A program made the position numbers and the translations under genes. From assembly GCF_000364605.1 (NCBI RefSeq), contig NZ_KB822576.1, positions 558,001 to 622,000 on the forward strand: DNA of 64,000 bases. The letters are read 5' to 3'. This document shows positions 49,545-59,599 of the stretch, one piece after another. The notes under the pieces are model-generated. The model ran no database searches. It was given only the letters and a program-made list of their open reading frames with translations, and was not told where the DNA came from. Positions within the stretch are counted from its first letter, which is position 1. Every line of letters begins with the position of its first letter. This DNA comes from Nocardioides sp. Iso805N (GTDB lineage: Bacteria; Actinomycetota; Actinomycetes; Propionibacteriales; Nocardioidaceae).

Positions 49545-49957
49545 GGCAGCACCACCTCTCCGATCGGCCCGGGGTTGTAGGCGATCTCCCACCGGTAGCC
49601 ATCGGGGTCGGCGAAGTAACCGGTGTAGCCGCCCCAGCCGCGCTCCTGACCACCCATGACAGGGCCCACGCCGAGCTCCTTGGCGCGCAACAGGATGCCG
49701 TCGACCTCCTCGCGGGTCGCCACGTTGTGGGACAGCGTGATCGGCGCGATGCCCTCGCCACCGGCGATCGGGCCGACCTCGGCCTCGAACGCGGTGCGGT
49801 CCCACAGGCTCAGCACCACATGGGCGCCGACCTGGATCATGACGACCTCACCCTCGACGTACATCGAAGGGGTCCAGCCGAGGCCGTCGACATAGAACTC
49901 CCGGGCGAGAGCGACGTCGCGCACCGCCAGGGTCACGAAGCTGATCCGTTGATCCAT
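49541..49957 (-). CDS. VOC-family (glyoxalase/bleomycin-resistance-like) protein
   Basis: A 138-residue single VOC unit made of two beta-alpha-beta3 modules: FVTLAVRDVALAREFYVDGLGW and the C-terminal GYTGYFADPDGYRWEIAYNP. Family members are metal-dependent dioxygenases, isomerases or antibiotic-binding proteins; the ligand is unknown. ATG 49957 follows GGGAG almost directly. Coupled by ATGA overlap to the dehydratase-VOC fusion gene. Confidence 0.86.
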   Translation of the reverse strand: MDQRISFVTLAVRDVALAREFYVDGLGWTPSMYVEGEVVMIQVGAHVVLSLWDRTAFEAEVGPIAGGEGIAPITLSHNVATREEVDGILLRAKELGVGPVMGGQERGWGGYTGYFADPDGYRWEIAYNPGPIGEVVLP

Positions 49958-50009
49958 GCTCCCACTGTTGCACCGGCCACCGACAGTTTCACGGGCCAGC
50001 GCGGCGACG

Positions 50010-50729
50010 TCAGCCGGTGAGCTCGCTCAGGGCCGCGAGCTGGCGACCGTCGGCATCGAAGTTCGCCGGATCGAGCCACGCCCGGTGCGCCGCCCGTACG
50101 GCGGGCCAGTCCTCGGCGGTGAGCGCGAACCAGTCGGTGTCACGGTTGAGGCCCTTCACCACCATGTGGTTGCGGAAGCGTCCCTCGTAGGTGAACCCCA
50201 GTCGTGCGGCCGCGCGCCGGGACGGCTCGTTGAGGCTGTCGCACTTCCACTCGAAGCGGCGATAGCCCAGGTCGTCCAGGGCATGACCCATCAGCAGGTG
50301 GATCGCCTCGGTGGCGGCCCGGGTGCGCTGCAGCCCAGCGCCGAACAGCACGCCGCCGACCTCCACCTGACCGTGCGCCGGCACGATCCGCTGCAGAGAG
50401 GCGATGCCAGCCGCCCGGCCGGCGTACGCGCCCTGTTTCGGCACGAAGGCGAAGGTCACCGTCTCGGGCTGGTCGATCACGCCGGCAAGGTGCATCCACA
50501 GCTCGGGAAGCGTGCGCGGCATCGACACCGGCCGGTAGGTCCACAGGCCACCGTCGTCGGGGCCGCACGTGGCGGCGAGCAGGTCCGCGTAGTAGGCCGA
50601 GACCAGCGGGACGGCCGTGACGTAGCGCCCTTCGAGCGTCACCGGCTCCGGCTCGGGACGCGGCCCCCAATCCGGTACGGGCCGGCCGACAGGGTTGCCG
50701 TGGATGTCGTGGTCAGGCTGGTCAGGCAC
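50010..50729 (-). CDS. GNAT family acetyltransferase (long RimJ-like)
   Basis: A 239-residue acetyltransferase. The GNAT core is discernible in VEVGGVLFGAGLQRTRAATEAIHLLMGHALDDLGYRRFEWKC and NEPSRRAAARLGFTYEGRFRNHMV, which matches the RimJ/RimL-like group (COG1670) that acetylates small molecules or protein N-termini. The N-terminal 30 residues, with GNPVG, recur in family members. It overlaps the upstream small gene by 8 bp. Confidence 0.83.
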   Translation of the reverse strand: MPDQPDHDIHGNPVGRPVPDWGPRPEPEPVTLEGRYVTAVPLVSAYYADLLAATCGPDDGGLWTYRPVSMPRTLPELWMHLAGVIDQPETVTFAFVPKQGAYAGRAAGIASLQRIVPAHGQVEVGGVLFGAGLQRTRAATEAIHLLMGHALDDLGYRRFEWKCDSLNEPSRRAAARLGFTYEGRFRNHMVVKGLNRDTDWFALTAEDWPAVRAAHRAWLDPANFDADGRQLAALSELTG

Positions 50730-51015
50730 GCAGGCGAGCGTAGCCCTCGGCGTCCTCGGGCGAGCGACGCTGGTGCACCAGCAGATCGAGCACGCCGACG
50801 AGCCGCTCCGGCCCGACGAGGTGCTCCAGATCGGCCAGGATCACAGCGGCCAGGTCGGCCTCGCCGTCGGCGGTGTAGACGCCGACGACGTGGCCGAGGT
50901 CCGGGTGCACGTTCGCCACGGCGGCCCGTCCCTCGGGCGTATCGACGAGCGCGGCGAGCTGCTGGACCCGTGCGTGCAGTGCCGGGTGCTCGGCCACACG
51001 TTCGATGGTGGTCAT
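50722..51015 (-). CDS. Small conserved-type hypothetical protein
   Basis: A 97-residue acidic soluble protein (TIERVAEHPALHARVQQLAALVD near the start, VGVYTADGEADLAAVILADLEHLVG in the middle). I do not recognise a domain. A strong GAGGAG ribosome site precedes ATG 51015, and its end overlaps the GNAT start by 8 bases, which supports it as a real, co-translated gene. It may be a partner of the acetyltransferase. Confidence 0.65.
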   Translation of the reverse strand: MTTIERVAEHPALHARVQQLAALVDTPEGRAAVANVHPDLGHVVGVYTADGEADLAAVILADLEHLVGPERLVGVLDLLVHQRRSPEDAEGYARLRA

Positions 51016-51104
51016 ATCGGTCTCCTCCCGTTCGAGGCGGGATCACCGCCCACGACTGAGAGGTCGGCACCAGGACGGACGACCTGAGATCTAGATCACG
51101 GCGA

Positions 51105-52121
51105 TCAGACGGCGCCGGCGCGCGGCCGGACGAACCACCCGATCGCCACTCCGACCGTCACCCCGATGAGCGTCTCCAGGCCCCGATCGGCCAGCAGCAT
51201 GCTGGTCGGCACCGGTCGGACGATGTTGCCCATCAGGAGGGCCAGCGGCGTGATGAAGGCCAGCGCGAGCGCATAGTTGCGCCCCACCACCAGCTCCGCG
51301 AGCGCCTGCAGCACCCCGACGGCGAGGATCGCGGCCGTGCCGTGCATGTCGAGCGAGAGCAACAGCCACGCGACCAGCAGGCCGAGAGCGGTGCCGACCA
51401 GTCGGTGCACGCCGCGGATCACCTGCGCAGGCAGCGCCCGGGCTGCGAGCGGCACCACGGCACTGACCATCGCCCAGTAGGGACGACCGATCTCGAACGT
51501 GTTGGCCAGACTGCCCGCGACCAGGACGCCCAGGCCGGCGAGCACGGCGTAGCGACCGGCGCCGGCGGTCGAGCCGCCGATGGGAGCGGTGAGCTCCGCG
51601 ACCTCGCCACGTCGTACCCGACGGAGCAACCCGCCGACGTTGCCGAGGAGGACAGCGAACAGCGCCGAGGCGGCGGAGACCAGCAACGCGGGTACGACGT
51701 CGGCGCGCGTCGCCGGCACCGACGCCACGGCCGCGATGCCGAAGACCTGGAACAGCGAGCCCGGCGGGTGCCAGCCCTCGACGGCCGAACGGTAGGCGGC
51801 TGCCGTGGCTACGATCGCGGCCACCGGGACGGCGAGCCAGCTGCGGTGGTCGGAGGCGGCGATCAGCGCGCCGACGGTGACACACCCCGTCATCCAGGCA
51901 CCGGCCACCAGCTGCAGTCGGACCCGGTCGGCATGGGCCCGCTCCCGTCCGTAGAGCGAGGTGAAGGCGCCGAAGGCGGCGTACATCGTCCAGGTGAGGT
52001 GCCCGGTGGCGTCGAGCACCAGGAGCGGCACCAGCACGGAGAGTGCCGCGCGCAGCGCGATCCGGTGGGCGCCGTTGCTGGGCCCGATGGCGACCAGGCT
52101 CCGCAGCACGTCCGACGGCAC
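51105..52121 (-). CDS. FUSC-family membrane protein
   Basis: A 338-residue integral membrane protein with about ten helices, matching the FUSC (fusaric acid resistance/aromatic acid exporter-like) family: HLTWTMYAAFGAFTSLYGRERAH near the N-terminus and the C-terminal RPYWAMVSAVVPLAAR and GTALGLLVAW. It is probably an exporter of aromatic or hydrophobic compounds. GTG 52121 has AAAGG upstream. It follows the secreted unknown gene by 12 bp and may be in the ilvD operon. Confidence 0.85.
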   Translation of the reverse strand: MPSDVLRSLVAIGPSNGAHRIALRAALSVLVPLLVLDATGHLTWTMYAAFGAFTSLYGRERAHADRVRLQLVAGAWMTGCVTVGALIAASDHRSWLAVPVAAIVATAAAYRSAVEGWHPPGSLFQVFGIAAVASVPATRADVVPALLVSAASALFAVLLGNVGGLLRRVRRGEVAELTAPIGGSTAGAGRYAVLAGLGVLVAGSLANTFEIGRPYWAMVSAVVPLAARALPAQVIRGVHRLVGTALGLLVAWLLLSLDMHGTAAILAVGVLQALAELVVGRNYALALAFITPLALLMGNIVRPVPTSMLLADRGLETLIGVTVGVAIGWFVRPRAGAV

Positions 52122-52133
52122 GAGGTCAGCCTT

Positions 52134-53135
52134 TCACTGGAAGCTGACGAAGCGCACCCTCGGGCGCAGCCGGAAGACGTCCCGGGCGCTCATCCGGTGC
52201 ACGTCGGCCCGGTAGAAGAGCTTGAACCCGAGAGTGAACCGCTTCGGCTTCGCCACCGCATGGAAGGTGGCCTTCTTCTCCCCCGGCGTGCCGAACCCGT
52301 CGACGTGCTGGACCATCGCCAGTCCAGGACGACGCTCGACCCGCCCGATGTGCTGGATCATCGTGGTCCGGAACTGATGCAGCACGAGCAGCTTCTGCGG
52401 CAGCTGTCGCCGCGCGACCAGTCCGGCCAGCCAGGCGGAGGTCCGGTTGATCTCGCCGGCCGTGACGTGGCCGATCACCCGCCCCGGTACGGCCCCGTGA
52501 GCCATCCGCCACTCGGGGTCCAGGGCCAGTCCGACCCATGGATCCTCCAGCGCCCAGCGCCAGCGCTTGGCGACGGTGAGGAAGTCCGAGTGACCGGTCT
52601 GGAGATCGAGCAGCAGCAACGCGTTGTTGCGGTGCGCCGCGCGGATGTAGGGCAGCACCTGCTTGCGCTGGAGATCGTGGCTGTAGTCGTGGTCCTTGCC
52701 CGGGTGGCGATCGGCGATGCTCACGATCAGCTCGTAGACCAGCTGGACCGGACGGCCCGCCCGCACGAAGGCCCGGCCGGCCCGCGCCAGGTGACGTTGC
52801 ATCGTCGCCGGCGACGTCTTCCCGAGTACGCCGAGGGCACCGGTGCCGGCGGTCCCGTAGTAGGCGACCAGGAAGCGGTGTCCTCCGAAGATCGTCGACC
52901 GGCCGCCCGGCAGAGCCGCGGGCGCCGGGCTGGCGCTGGCCCCCGCGCCGGCGCTGGTCGACGCTCGACTTCTCGGCGACCCGGCTGACGGCGCGGCGCT
53001 CGGTGACCGTTCCGTCATCGAGGCAGCGGCCCGGTCACCGCTGCCGCGGTGCGCAACCAGCGCACCGAACGGCGCCAGCACCGCGAGGATGCAGGCGAGG
53101 GTGGCGATCAGGACGAGTCGGCGACGCTCGGTCAC
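52134..53135 (-). CDS. Secreted/membrane-anchored protein of unknown function
   Basis: A 333-residue protein with one N-terminal hydrophobic helix ([20 protein letters not shown]), a Ser/Pro/Ala linker (about 35-80) and a globular domain. Similar actinobacterial proteins I recall share [45 protein letters not shown] and VQHVDGFG. Conserved acids in these blocks suggest a TIM-barrel-like hydrolase, but no family is established. Its GTG overlaps the ilvD stop by 4 bases (GTGA). Confidence 0.75.
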   Translation of the reverse strand: MTERRRLVLIATLACILAVLAPFGALVAHRGSGDRAAASMTERSPSAAPSAGSPRSRASTSAGAGASASPAPAALPGGRSTIFGGHRFLVAYYGTAGTGALGVLGKTSPATMQRHLARAGRAFVRAGRPVQLVYELIVSIADRHPGKDHDYSHDLQRKQVLPYIRAAHRNNALLLLDLQTGHSDFLTVAKRWRWALEDPWVGLALDPEWRMAHGAVPGRVIGHVTAGEINRTSAWLAGLVARRQLPQKLLVLHQFRTTMIQHIGRVERRPGLAMVQHVDGFGTPGEKKATFHAVAKPKRFTLGFKLFYRADVHRMSARDVFRLRPRVRFVSFQ

Positions 53136-54979
53136 TCGGGGACGCGGCGGTAGGCACCGTCGGACGCGGACGTCGCCATCGAGGCATAGGCACGCAGCGC
53201 CGCAGAGACCTTCCGCTCACGCGAGAGCGGCGTGTAGGGGCGCTCGCGCTTCTCCTGCGCGGCGCGTCGCTGGTCCAGCACGAGGTCGTCGACCTCGAGC
53301 TGGATCCTGCGGTTGGGGATGTCGATCGAGATGGTGTCGCCGTCCTCGATCAGGGCGATCAGACCGCCGCCGGCCGCCTCCGGGGAGACGTGGCCGATGG
53401 AGAGCCCTGACGTACCGCCGGAGAAGCGGCCGTCGGTGATCAGCGCGCACTTCTGGCCCAGGCCACGGCCCTTGAGGAACGACGTCGGGTAGAGCATCTC
53501 CTGCATGCCCGGACCGCCCTTGGGGCCCTCGTAGCGGATGACCACCACGTGGCCAGCCTCCACCTTCTTCGCCAGGATGCCGGCGACGGCGTCGTCCTGC
53601 GACTCGAAGACGATCGCCTCGCCGGTGAAGGTCCAGATCTCCTCCGGCACGCCCGCGGTCTTCACGACGCAGCCGTCCTCGGCCAGGTTGCCGTGCAGGA
53701 TCGCGAGGCCGCCGTCCGCGGAGTAGGCGTGCTCGAGGTCGCGGATACAGCCCTCGGCGGCATCGGTGTCCAGGGTCGCCCAACGGTTGTCGGTGGAGAA
53801 CGCCTCCGTCGTGCGGACTCCGCCCGGGGCTGCGTGGAAGAGCTCGAGCGCCTCCTCCGACGGGCTCTCGCCGCGGATGTCCCAAGCGCCGAGCCACTCC
53901 TCGACGGTCGCCGAGTGGACGGTGTGCACGTCCTCGTTGAGGGCGCCGCCGCGGCGCAGCTCGCCGAGCAGGGCGGGGATGCCGCCCGCCCGGTGGACGT
54001 CCTCCATGTGGTACTTCGGGCTGTTCGGCGCGACCTTGCTCAGGCACGGCACCTTGCGTGAGATCGCGTCGATGTCGTGCACGGAGAAGTCGAGCTCGGC
54101 CTCGCGCGCCGCTGCGAGCAGGTGCAGGACCGTGTTGGTCGAGCCGCCCATAGCGACGTCGAGCGCGACGGCGTTCTCGAAGGCGGCACGCGACGCGATG
54201 GCGCGCGGCAGGACCGACTCGTCGTCGTCCTCGTAGTAGCGCTTGCACAGGTCCACGATCAGCCGCCCGGCCTCCTCGAACAGACCCTTGCGAGCGGCGT
54301 GGGTGGCGAGGGTCGACCCGTTGCCCGGCAGCGAGAGGCCGATCGCCTCGGTGAGGCAGTTCATCGAGTTGGCGGTGAACATGCCGGAGCAGGAGCCGCA
54401 GGTCGGGCAGGCCGAGCGCTCAATCGTGTCCAGCAGCTCGTCGCTGACGGCCTCGTTGGCCGAGAGCGACATGGCGTCGACCAGGTCGAGCTTCTCGTGG
54501 ACGATCCCGTCGATCGCGGTCGTCTTGCCGGCCTCCATAGGACCGCCGGAGACGAACACGACCGGGATGTTGAGCCGCAGCGCGGCCAGCAGCATGCCCG
54601 GCGTGATCTTGTCGCAGTTGGAGATGCACACCAGCGCGTCGGCGCAGTGCGCCTGCACCATGTACTCGACGGCGTCGGCGATCAGCTCTCGGCTCGGGAG
54701 GCTGTAGAGCATGCCGCCATGGCCCATCGCGATGCCGTCGTCGACAGCGATCGTGTTGAACTCCTTGGCGTTGGCACCCGCCGCCTTGACCGAGTCGGCG
54801 ACCAGCTTGCCCATGTTGCGCAGGTGGACGTGACCGGGCACGAACTCGGTGAACGAGTTGGCGATCGCAACGATCGGCTTGCCGAAGTCGGAGTCGGTCA
54901 TGCCGGTGGCGCGCCAGAGGGCACGCGCACCGGCCATGTTGCGGCCCGAGGTCGAGGTGGCGGAGCGAAGGGTGGGCAT
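53132..54979 (-). CDS. ilvD: Dihydroxy-acid dehydratase
   Basis: A 615-residue Fe-S dehydratase catalysing the third common step of isoleucine/valine synthesis. Cluster cysteines are in [11 protein letters not shown] and [17 protein letters not shown]; the substrate region [19 protein letters not shown] is intact. ATG 54979 begins [24 protein letters not shown], the usual start. TAACCT (54992-54987) seven bases upstream suggests leaderless transcription. No attenuator is visible here, unlike ilvB and cimA. Confidence 0.97.
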   Translation of the reverse strand: MPTLRSATSTSGRNMAGARALWRATGMTDSDFGKPIVAIANSFTEFVPGHVHLRNMGKLVADSVKAAGANAKEFNTIAVDDGIAMGHGGMLYSLPSRELIADAVEYMVQAHCADALVCISNCDKITPGMLLAALRLNIPVVFVSGGPMEAGKTTAIDGIVHEKLDLVDAMSLSANEAVSDELLDTIERSACPTCGSCSGMFTANSMNCLTEAIGLSLPGNGSTLATHAARKGLFEEAGRLIVDLCKRYYEDDDESVLPRAIASRAAFENAVALDVAMGGSTNTVLHLLAAAREAELDFSVHDIDAISRKVPCLSKVAPNSPKYHMEDVHRAGGIPALLGELRRGGALNEDVHTVHSATVEEWLGAWDIRGESPSEEALELFHAAPGGVRTTEAFSTDNRWATLDTDAAEGCIRDLEHAYSADGGLAILHGNLAEDGCVVKTAGVPEEIWTFTGEAIVFESQDDAVAGILAKKVEAGHVVVIRYEGPKGGPGMQEMLYPTSFLKGRGLGQKCALITDGRFSGGTSGLSIGHVSPEAAGGGLIALIEDGDTISIDIPNRRIQLEVDDLVLDQRRAAQEKRERPYTPLSRERKVSAALRAYASMATSASDGAYRRVPE

Positions 54980-55135
54980 GCCCTCAAGGTTACGCGCTCG
55001 GGCTTGGCGCGAGCCTCGTGTCCTTCCCCTCGGACGGGGCCCGCTGTGCGTCGCCGGTGTGACGAGGTGGTGACGAAGCGTCGCGCCCTCTGGACGAGCG
55101 GCCTGAAGCGGTCCAGCCTTGGCCAGGTGGGGCCT

Positions 55136-55870
55136 ATGACCTGGGCGCGCTACCGCGCCATCCTGTTCGACCTCGACGGCGTGGTGACGCCGACCGCCGT
55201 CGTACACATGCGAGCGTGGTCGGAGATGTTCAACGCCTTCCTGCAGGAGCACGCGCCGGACCAGCCGCCGTACACCGACAGCGACTACTTCGCCCATGTC
55301 GACGGCAAGCCGCGCTATGACGGCGTGCGCGACTTCCTGGCCTCACGCGGGATCACCCTGCCCGAGGGCAGCAGCGACGATCCCCCCACGGCCGAGACGG
55401 TGCGTGGGCTGGGCAACCGCAAGAACGACGCCTTCAACGCGGTCCTGGAGCGCGACGGCGTCGAGGCCTATCCCGGCTCGGTGGCCTTCCTGGACCACCT
55501 GCGCGAGCTCGCGATCCCGCTCGCGGTGGTGTCCTCCTCGGCCAACGCCCCGGCGGTGCTCGAGGCGGCAGGTCTGCTCGACCGGTTCGCGGTGGTGGTG
55601 AGCGGTGCCGTCGCCGAGGAGCACCACCTCGCCGGCAAACCCGCCCCCGACACCTTCCTGTACGCCGCCGGCGTGCTCGGCAGCGACCCGGGCGATGCGG
55701 TGGTCCTCGAAGACGCGGTCTCCGGCGTACGGGCCGGGGCCGCAGGCGGCTTCGGGCTGGTCGTCGGCGTCGACCGCGGTGCGGGCCACGACACCCTCCG
55801 CGACGCCGGCGCCGGACTCGTCGTCGACGACCTCGCCGACCTCGTGCCCGGCTCGGAGGAGAACGCATGA
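55136..55870 (+). CDS. pgmB: Beta-phosphoglucomutase (HAD family)
   Basis: A 244-residue HAD phosphatase-fold mutase. The nucleophile Asp12 and acid/base Asp14 are in [11 protein letters not shown], with conserved VVSSSANAP (motif II), [12 protein letters not shown] (motif III lysine) and [13 protein letters not shown] (motif IV). It converts beta-glucose-1-phosphate to glucose-6-phosphate. Its stop overlaps the start of a GH65 phosphorylase by 4 bp; that enzyme type produces beta-glucose-1-phosphate, so the two steps are coupled. ATG 55136 has GGTGGGG upstream. Confidence 0.92.
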   Translation: MTWARYRAILFDLDGVVTPTAVVHMRAWSEMFNAFLQEHAPDQPPYTDSDYFAHVDGKPRYDGVRDFLASRGITLPEGSSDDPPTAETVRGLGNRKNDAFNAVLERDGVEAYPGSVAFLDHLRELAIPLAVVSSSANAPAVLEAAGLLDRFAVVVSGAVAEEHHLAGKPAPDTFLYAAGVLGSDPGDAVVLEDAVSGVRAGAAGGFGLVVGVDRGAGHDTLRDAGAGLVVDDLADLVPGSEENA

Positions 55871-58458
55871 GGACCAACGTCGGCCCCGACCCGATCGACC
55901 GCGGCCGCTTCCCCGCCGATCCGTGGCGACTGGTGGAGACCGGCTACAACCCGGACGACCTCGGCCTGACCGAGACGCTCTTCTCCGTCGCCAACGGCTA
56001 CCTCGGCATGCGCGGCAACGCCGAGGAGGGACGGCCGTCGCACACCCACGGCACCTTCGTCAACGGCTTCCACGAGACCTGGCCCATCCGGCATGCCGAG
56101 GCGGCCTTCGGGTTCGCCCGCACCGGCCAGACGATGGTGAACGTCCCAGACGCCAAGGTGATGAAGATCTACGTCGACGACGAGCCGCTCACCTTCGGCA
56201 CCGCCGATCTGGAGGAGTACGAGCGCTACCTCGACTTCCGCGACGGCGTCCTGCACCGCAACCTGGTGTGGCGTACGCCGTCAGGCAAGCGGGTCCGGAT
56301 CGAATCCACCCGGATGGTCTCGATGACGCAGCGCCACCTGGGTGTGATGACGCTGGACATCACCATGCTGACCGGCAGCGCGCCGGTGGTCATCTCCTCC
56401 CAGCTGATCAACCGGCAGGACGGGCGCGACGAGTACCAGATCGCCGCGCAGGTGCACGGCGACCAGGTCGACCCCCGCAAGGCGGCCGCGTTCGGCGAGC
56501 GGGTGCTGCTGCCTCAGATGCACTATGCGACCGACCGCCGCCTCATGCTCGGCTACCGTTGCGCGCGCTCCGACATGACGATCGCGGTGGCGGCGGATCA
56601 TCAGCTCCAGACCGTGGACAGCCACGAGGCCGTCACGCGCTCGGAGGAGGACCTCGCCAAGACCGTCTACCGGGTCGATGCCACCGAAGGCACCCCGATG
56701 CGGGTGGAGAAGACGGTCACTTACCACACCTCGCGCGGGGTCTCGGTGCGCGAGCTGTCCGATCGCTGCGACCGCACCCTGGACCGCGCCAGGCGGCAGG
56801 GCGTGCCTCGTCAGATGGAGGAGCAGCGCGGTTGGTTCGAGAGGTTCTGGGAGTCGGCCGACGTCGAGATCGGCCAGCCCGACCCGACGTACGACGGCAG
56901 CGCTCGGGCTGCCGAGGAGCAGCACGCGCTGCAGCAGGCGATCCGGTTCAACCTCTTCACCTTGGCCCAGGCCACCGCTCGTGCCGACGGTCTGGGGATC
57001 CCGGCCAAGGGGGTCACCGGGTCCGGCTACGAGGGGCACTACTTCTGGGACACCGAGATCTACGTCGTGCCGTTCCTGGCCTACACGCAGCCGGCGATCG
57101 CCCGCAACGTGCTCCACTTCCGCTCGGTGATGCTGCCCAAGGCCCGCGAGCGCGCTCGCGAGATGGCGCAGAAGGGAGCGCTGTTCCCCTGGCGCACCAT
57201 CAGTGGCGAGGAGGCCTCGGCCTACTACGCCGCCGGCACCGCGCAGGTGCACATCGACGCCGACGTCAGCTACGCCCTGATGAAGTACGTGCACGCCACC
57301 GGCGACCTCGGGTTCCTGGTGCGCGAGGGCATCGACATCCTGGTCGAGACCTCCCGGATGTGGGCCGACCTCGGCTTCTGGCGACACAACGGCGACCCGA
57401 CCTTCCACATCCATGGCGTGACCGGGCCGGACGAGTACACGACCGTGGTCAACAACAACCTGTTCACCAACGTGATGGCTCGCTACAACCTCGAGCAGGC
57501 CGTCGCCTCCCTCGCCACGATCCGCGAGCGGTTCCCCGACGACTACCGCCGGGTGGTGTCCCGGCTGGCCCTGACGGAGGACGAGGTCGAGGAGTGGGCC
57601 CGCTGCGCCGCCGGGATGCACATCCCCTATGACGAGGCGATCGGGATCCATCCGCAGGACGACTTCTTCCTCGACCGTGAGGTCTGGGACCTGCCCAACA
57701 CCCCGATGTCGGTGCGGCCGCTGCTGTTGCACTACCACCCGCTGGTCATCTACCGGTTCCAGGTGCTCAAGCAGGCCGACGTCGTCCTCGCGCTGTTCCT
57801 CCAGGGCGACCGCTTCACCTTGCAGGAGAAGCGCAAGGACTTCGAGTACTACGACCCGATCACCACCGGTGACTCCACGCTCTCGGCCGTCGTGCAGTCG
57901 ATCGTGGCCTCCGAGGTCGGCTATCACGAGGCGGCGCTTCGCTACTTCCACGACTCGCTGTACGTCGACCTGGGCGACCTTCACGGCAACACCTCGGACG
58001 GCATGCACATCGCCTCCACCGGCGGGGTGTGGACAGCGCTGGCCTTCGGCTTCGGCGGCATGCGCGACCACGGCGCCAGGCTCACCTTCGACCCGCGACT
58101 GCCGGTCGCCTGGTCCTCGCTGACCTTCCGGGTGCGCTGGCGCGGCTCACGACTGCTCGTCGCCCTGACCCAGGACGAGTTGACCGTCACGGTGGTCGAG
58201 GCGGGCGACGAGGCCCACGTGCCGATCACCGTGCGCGGCAAGGAGTACGTCGCCAGCCCCGGCGCTCCGCTGGTGGCCTCGCTCGAGCACCACGGTCCCC
58301 GGGCCGACGGGTCCACCGACGACGAGGCGATCACCGGCGGGCAGCGCCCCGACGGCAGCACGATCACCTCGCAGGTGCCCGAGCCGATCCCGTTCCGGGA
58401 GATGGCGGAGACCGCCGAGGTGCCGGTGGTCTACGACCCGGAGCAGCCGCTGGTCTGA
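55867..58458 (+). CDS. GH65 family disaccharide phosphorylase (maltose/trehalose/kojibiose type)
   Basis: An 863-residue glycoside hydrolase family 65 protein with an N-terminal beta-sandwich (about 1-300), an (alpha/alpha)6 barrel and C-terminal domains. The general acid is Glu523 in GVTGPDEYTT, and GHYFWDTEIY marks the barrel entrance. GH65 phosphorylases use phosphate to split maltose, trehalose, kojibiose or nigerose with inversion, giving beta-glucose-1-phosphate for the adjacent mutase. The exact disaccharide cannot be fixed from sequence. The C-terminal 60 residues are acidic and poorly conserved. Confidence 0.92.
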   Translation: MRTNVGPDPIDRGRFPADPWRLVETGYNPDDLGLTETLFSVANGYLGMRGNAEEGRPSHTHGTFVNGFHETWPIRHAEAAFGFARTGQTMVNVPDAKVMKIYVDDEPLTFGTADLEEYERYLDFRDGVLHRNLVWRTPSGKRVRIESTRMVSMTQRHLGVMTLDITMLTGSAPVVISSQLINRQDGRDEYQIAAQVHGDQVDPRKAAAFGERVLLPQMHYATDRRLMLGYRCARSDMTIAVAADHQLQTVDSHEAVTRSEEDLAKTVYRVDATEGTPMRVEKTVTYHTSRGVSVRELSDRCDRTLDRARRQGVPRQMEEQRGWFERFWESADVEIGQPDPTYDGSARAAEEQHALQQAIRFNLFTLAQATARADGLGIPAKGVTGSGYEGHYFWDTEIYVVPFLAYTQPAIARNVLHFRSVMLPKARERAREMAQKGALFPWRTISGEEASAYYAAGTAQVHIDADVSYALMKYVHATGDLGFLVREGIDILVETSRMWADLGFWRHNGDPTFHIHGVTGPDEYTTVVNNNLFTNVMARYNLEQAVASLATIRERFPDDYRRVVSRLALTEDEVEEWARCAAGMHIPYDEAIGIHPQDDFFLDREVWDLPNTPMSVRPLLLHYHPLVIYRFQVLKQADVVLALFLQGDRFTLQEKRKDFEYYDPITTGDSTLSAVVQSIVASEVGYHEAALRYFHDSLYVDLGDLHGNTSDGMHIASTGGVWTALAFGFGGMRDHGARLTFDPRLPVAWSSLTFRVRWRGSRLLVALTQDELTVTVVEAGDEAHVPITVRGKEYVASPGAPLVASLEHHGPRADGSTDDEAITGGQRPDGSTITSQVPEPIPFREMAETAEVPVVYDPEQPLV

Positions 58459-58498
58459 GGTCACCCGGGTGGCAGGTGGAGCGGCCGCGCCGAGCAGG

Positions 58499-59581
58499 TC
58501 ACACCGGCTCCATCACGGCCGCCCGGACGCACATCACGTCCGGAAGGTCCGAGACGAGCTGGCGCCAGCTCTCCCCCTCGTCCGCCGAGCCGTAGACCGA
58601 GCCGTTGCGGGCGCCGAAGTAGAGGCCCGTGGGGTCCGCGTCGTCGGCGCACATGGCATCGCGCATCACCGCGACGAAGAACCGGTCCGGCAGGCCGCTG
58701 GCCAGCTCCTCCCAGGTCTCGCCGGCATCACGTGAGCGCCAGACCCGTGCCTTCGCCTCGGGCGGATAGCGGTGCTCACCGGCCTGGATCGGGAAGACGT
58801 AGAGGGTGTCACCCTCGCGGGGGTGCGCCACCACCGCGAACCCGAAGTCGGCCGGCAACCCCTCCGCGATCGAGCGCCAGCTGCCGCCCTCGTCGTCGGA
58901 TCGGTAGACCCCGCCGTGGTTCTGCAGGTAGAGCCGCTCGGGGACCGCCGGGTCGCGGGCGATCTTGTGCACGCACTGGCCGAACTCCGGATACTGCTGG
59001 CCCTCGGGAAGGAACTCCGCTCGGATGCCCTGGTTGCGCGGCTCCCAGGTCCGGCCACCGTCACGGGTCTGGTAGACACCGCCGGTCGAGATCGCGACGG
59101 TGACCGAGTCGGGATCCTGCGGATGCGGCAGGATGGTGTGGAAGGCTTGGCCGCCGAATCCCGCCGCCCACTGCGGACGGTGGGGGTGGTCCCACAGGCC
59201 GCGCACCAGCTCGAAGCTCTCCCCACCGTCGGTGGAGCGGAAGACCGCACCCGGCTCGGTCCCCGCCCATACCGTGCGCTCGTCGCTGCCGGCGACGAGC
59301 TGCCAGATCCGGGTCACGCTCTCATCGACCTCGTCGGGGAACTTCACCGGCGCCTCCTGCCAGGTCGCGCCACCATCGTCGCTGCGCCTGACCAACGGGC
59401 CGAGCCACAGACTCGAGCAGCCCGCGAACAGCCGCGTGCGGCCGCCGCGCCGGTCGAGGAGGGTCGAGTAGACCTCCTCGACGTCGAAGTGCGGACCGTC
59501 GAACGTCCACGCCGTACGGTCGCCGTCGGATCGTCCCAGCCACAGACCCTTGCGGGTCCCCACCATCAGAACCGTCGTCAT
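58499..59581 (-). CDS. BNR/Asp-box beta-propeller protein
   Basis: A 360-residue beta-propeller with six Asp-box repeats of the S/T-x-D-x-G-x-T/S-W/F type: SDDGGATW, STDGGESF, TRDGGRTW, SDDEGGSW, SRDAGETW and SADEGESW, spaced about 50 residues. Such proteins are often annotated exo-alpha-sialidase, but sialidase catalytic residues (Arg triad, FRIP) are not seen, and there is no signal peptide. It is better regarded as a propeller of unknown function. AGGA lies just before ATG 59581; divergent from the EamA gene. Confidence 0.85.
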   Translation of the reverse strand: MTTVLMVGTRKGLWLGRSDGDRTAWTFDGPHFDVEEVYSTLLDRRGGRTRLFAGCSSLWLGPLVRRSDDGGATWQEAPVKFPDEVDESVTRIWQLVAGSDERTVWAGTEPGAVFRSTDGGESFELVRGLWDHPHRPQWAAGFGGQAFHTILPHPQDPDSVTVAISTGGVYQTRDGGRTWEPRNQGIRAEFLPEGQQYPEFGQCVHKIARDPAVPERLYLQNHGGVYRSDDEGGSWRSIAEGLPADFGFAVVAHPREGDTLYVFPIQAGEHRYPPEAKARVWRSRDAGETWEELASGLPDRFFVAVMRDAMCADDADPTGLYFGARNGSVYGSADEGESWRQLVSDLPDVMCVRAAVMEPV

Positions 59582-59599
59582 GGTTCCTAGGGTGATCCC

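Noticed and set aside
58499..59581. True sialidase
   Set aside because: Asp-box repeats are present but no FRIP motif, arginine triad, nucleophilic tyrosine pattern or signal peptide can be seen.
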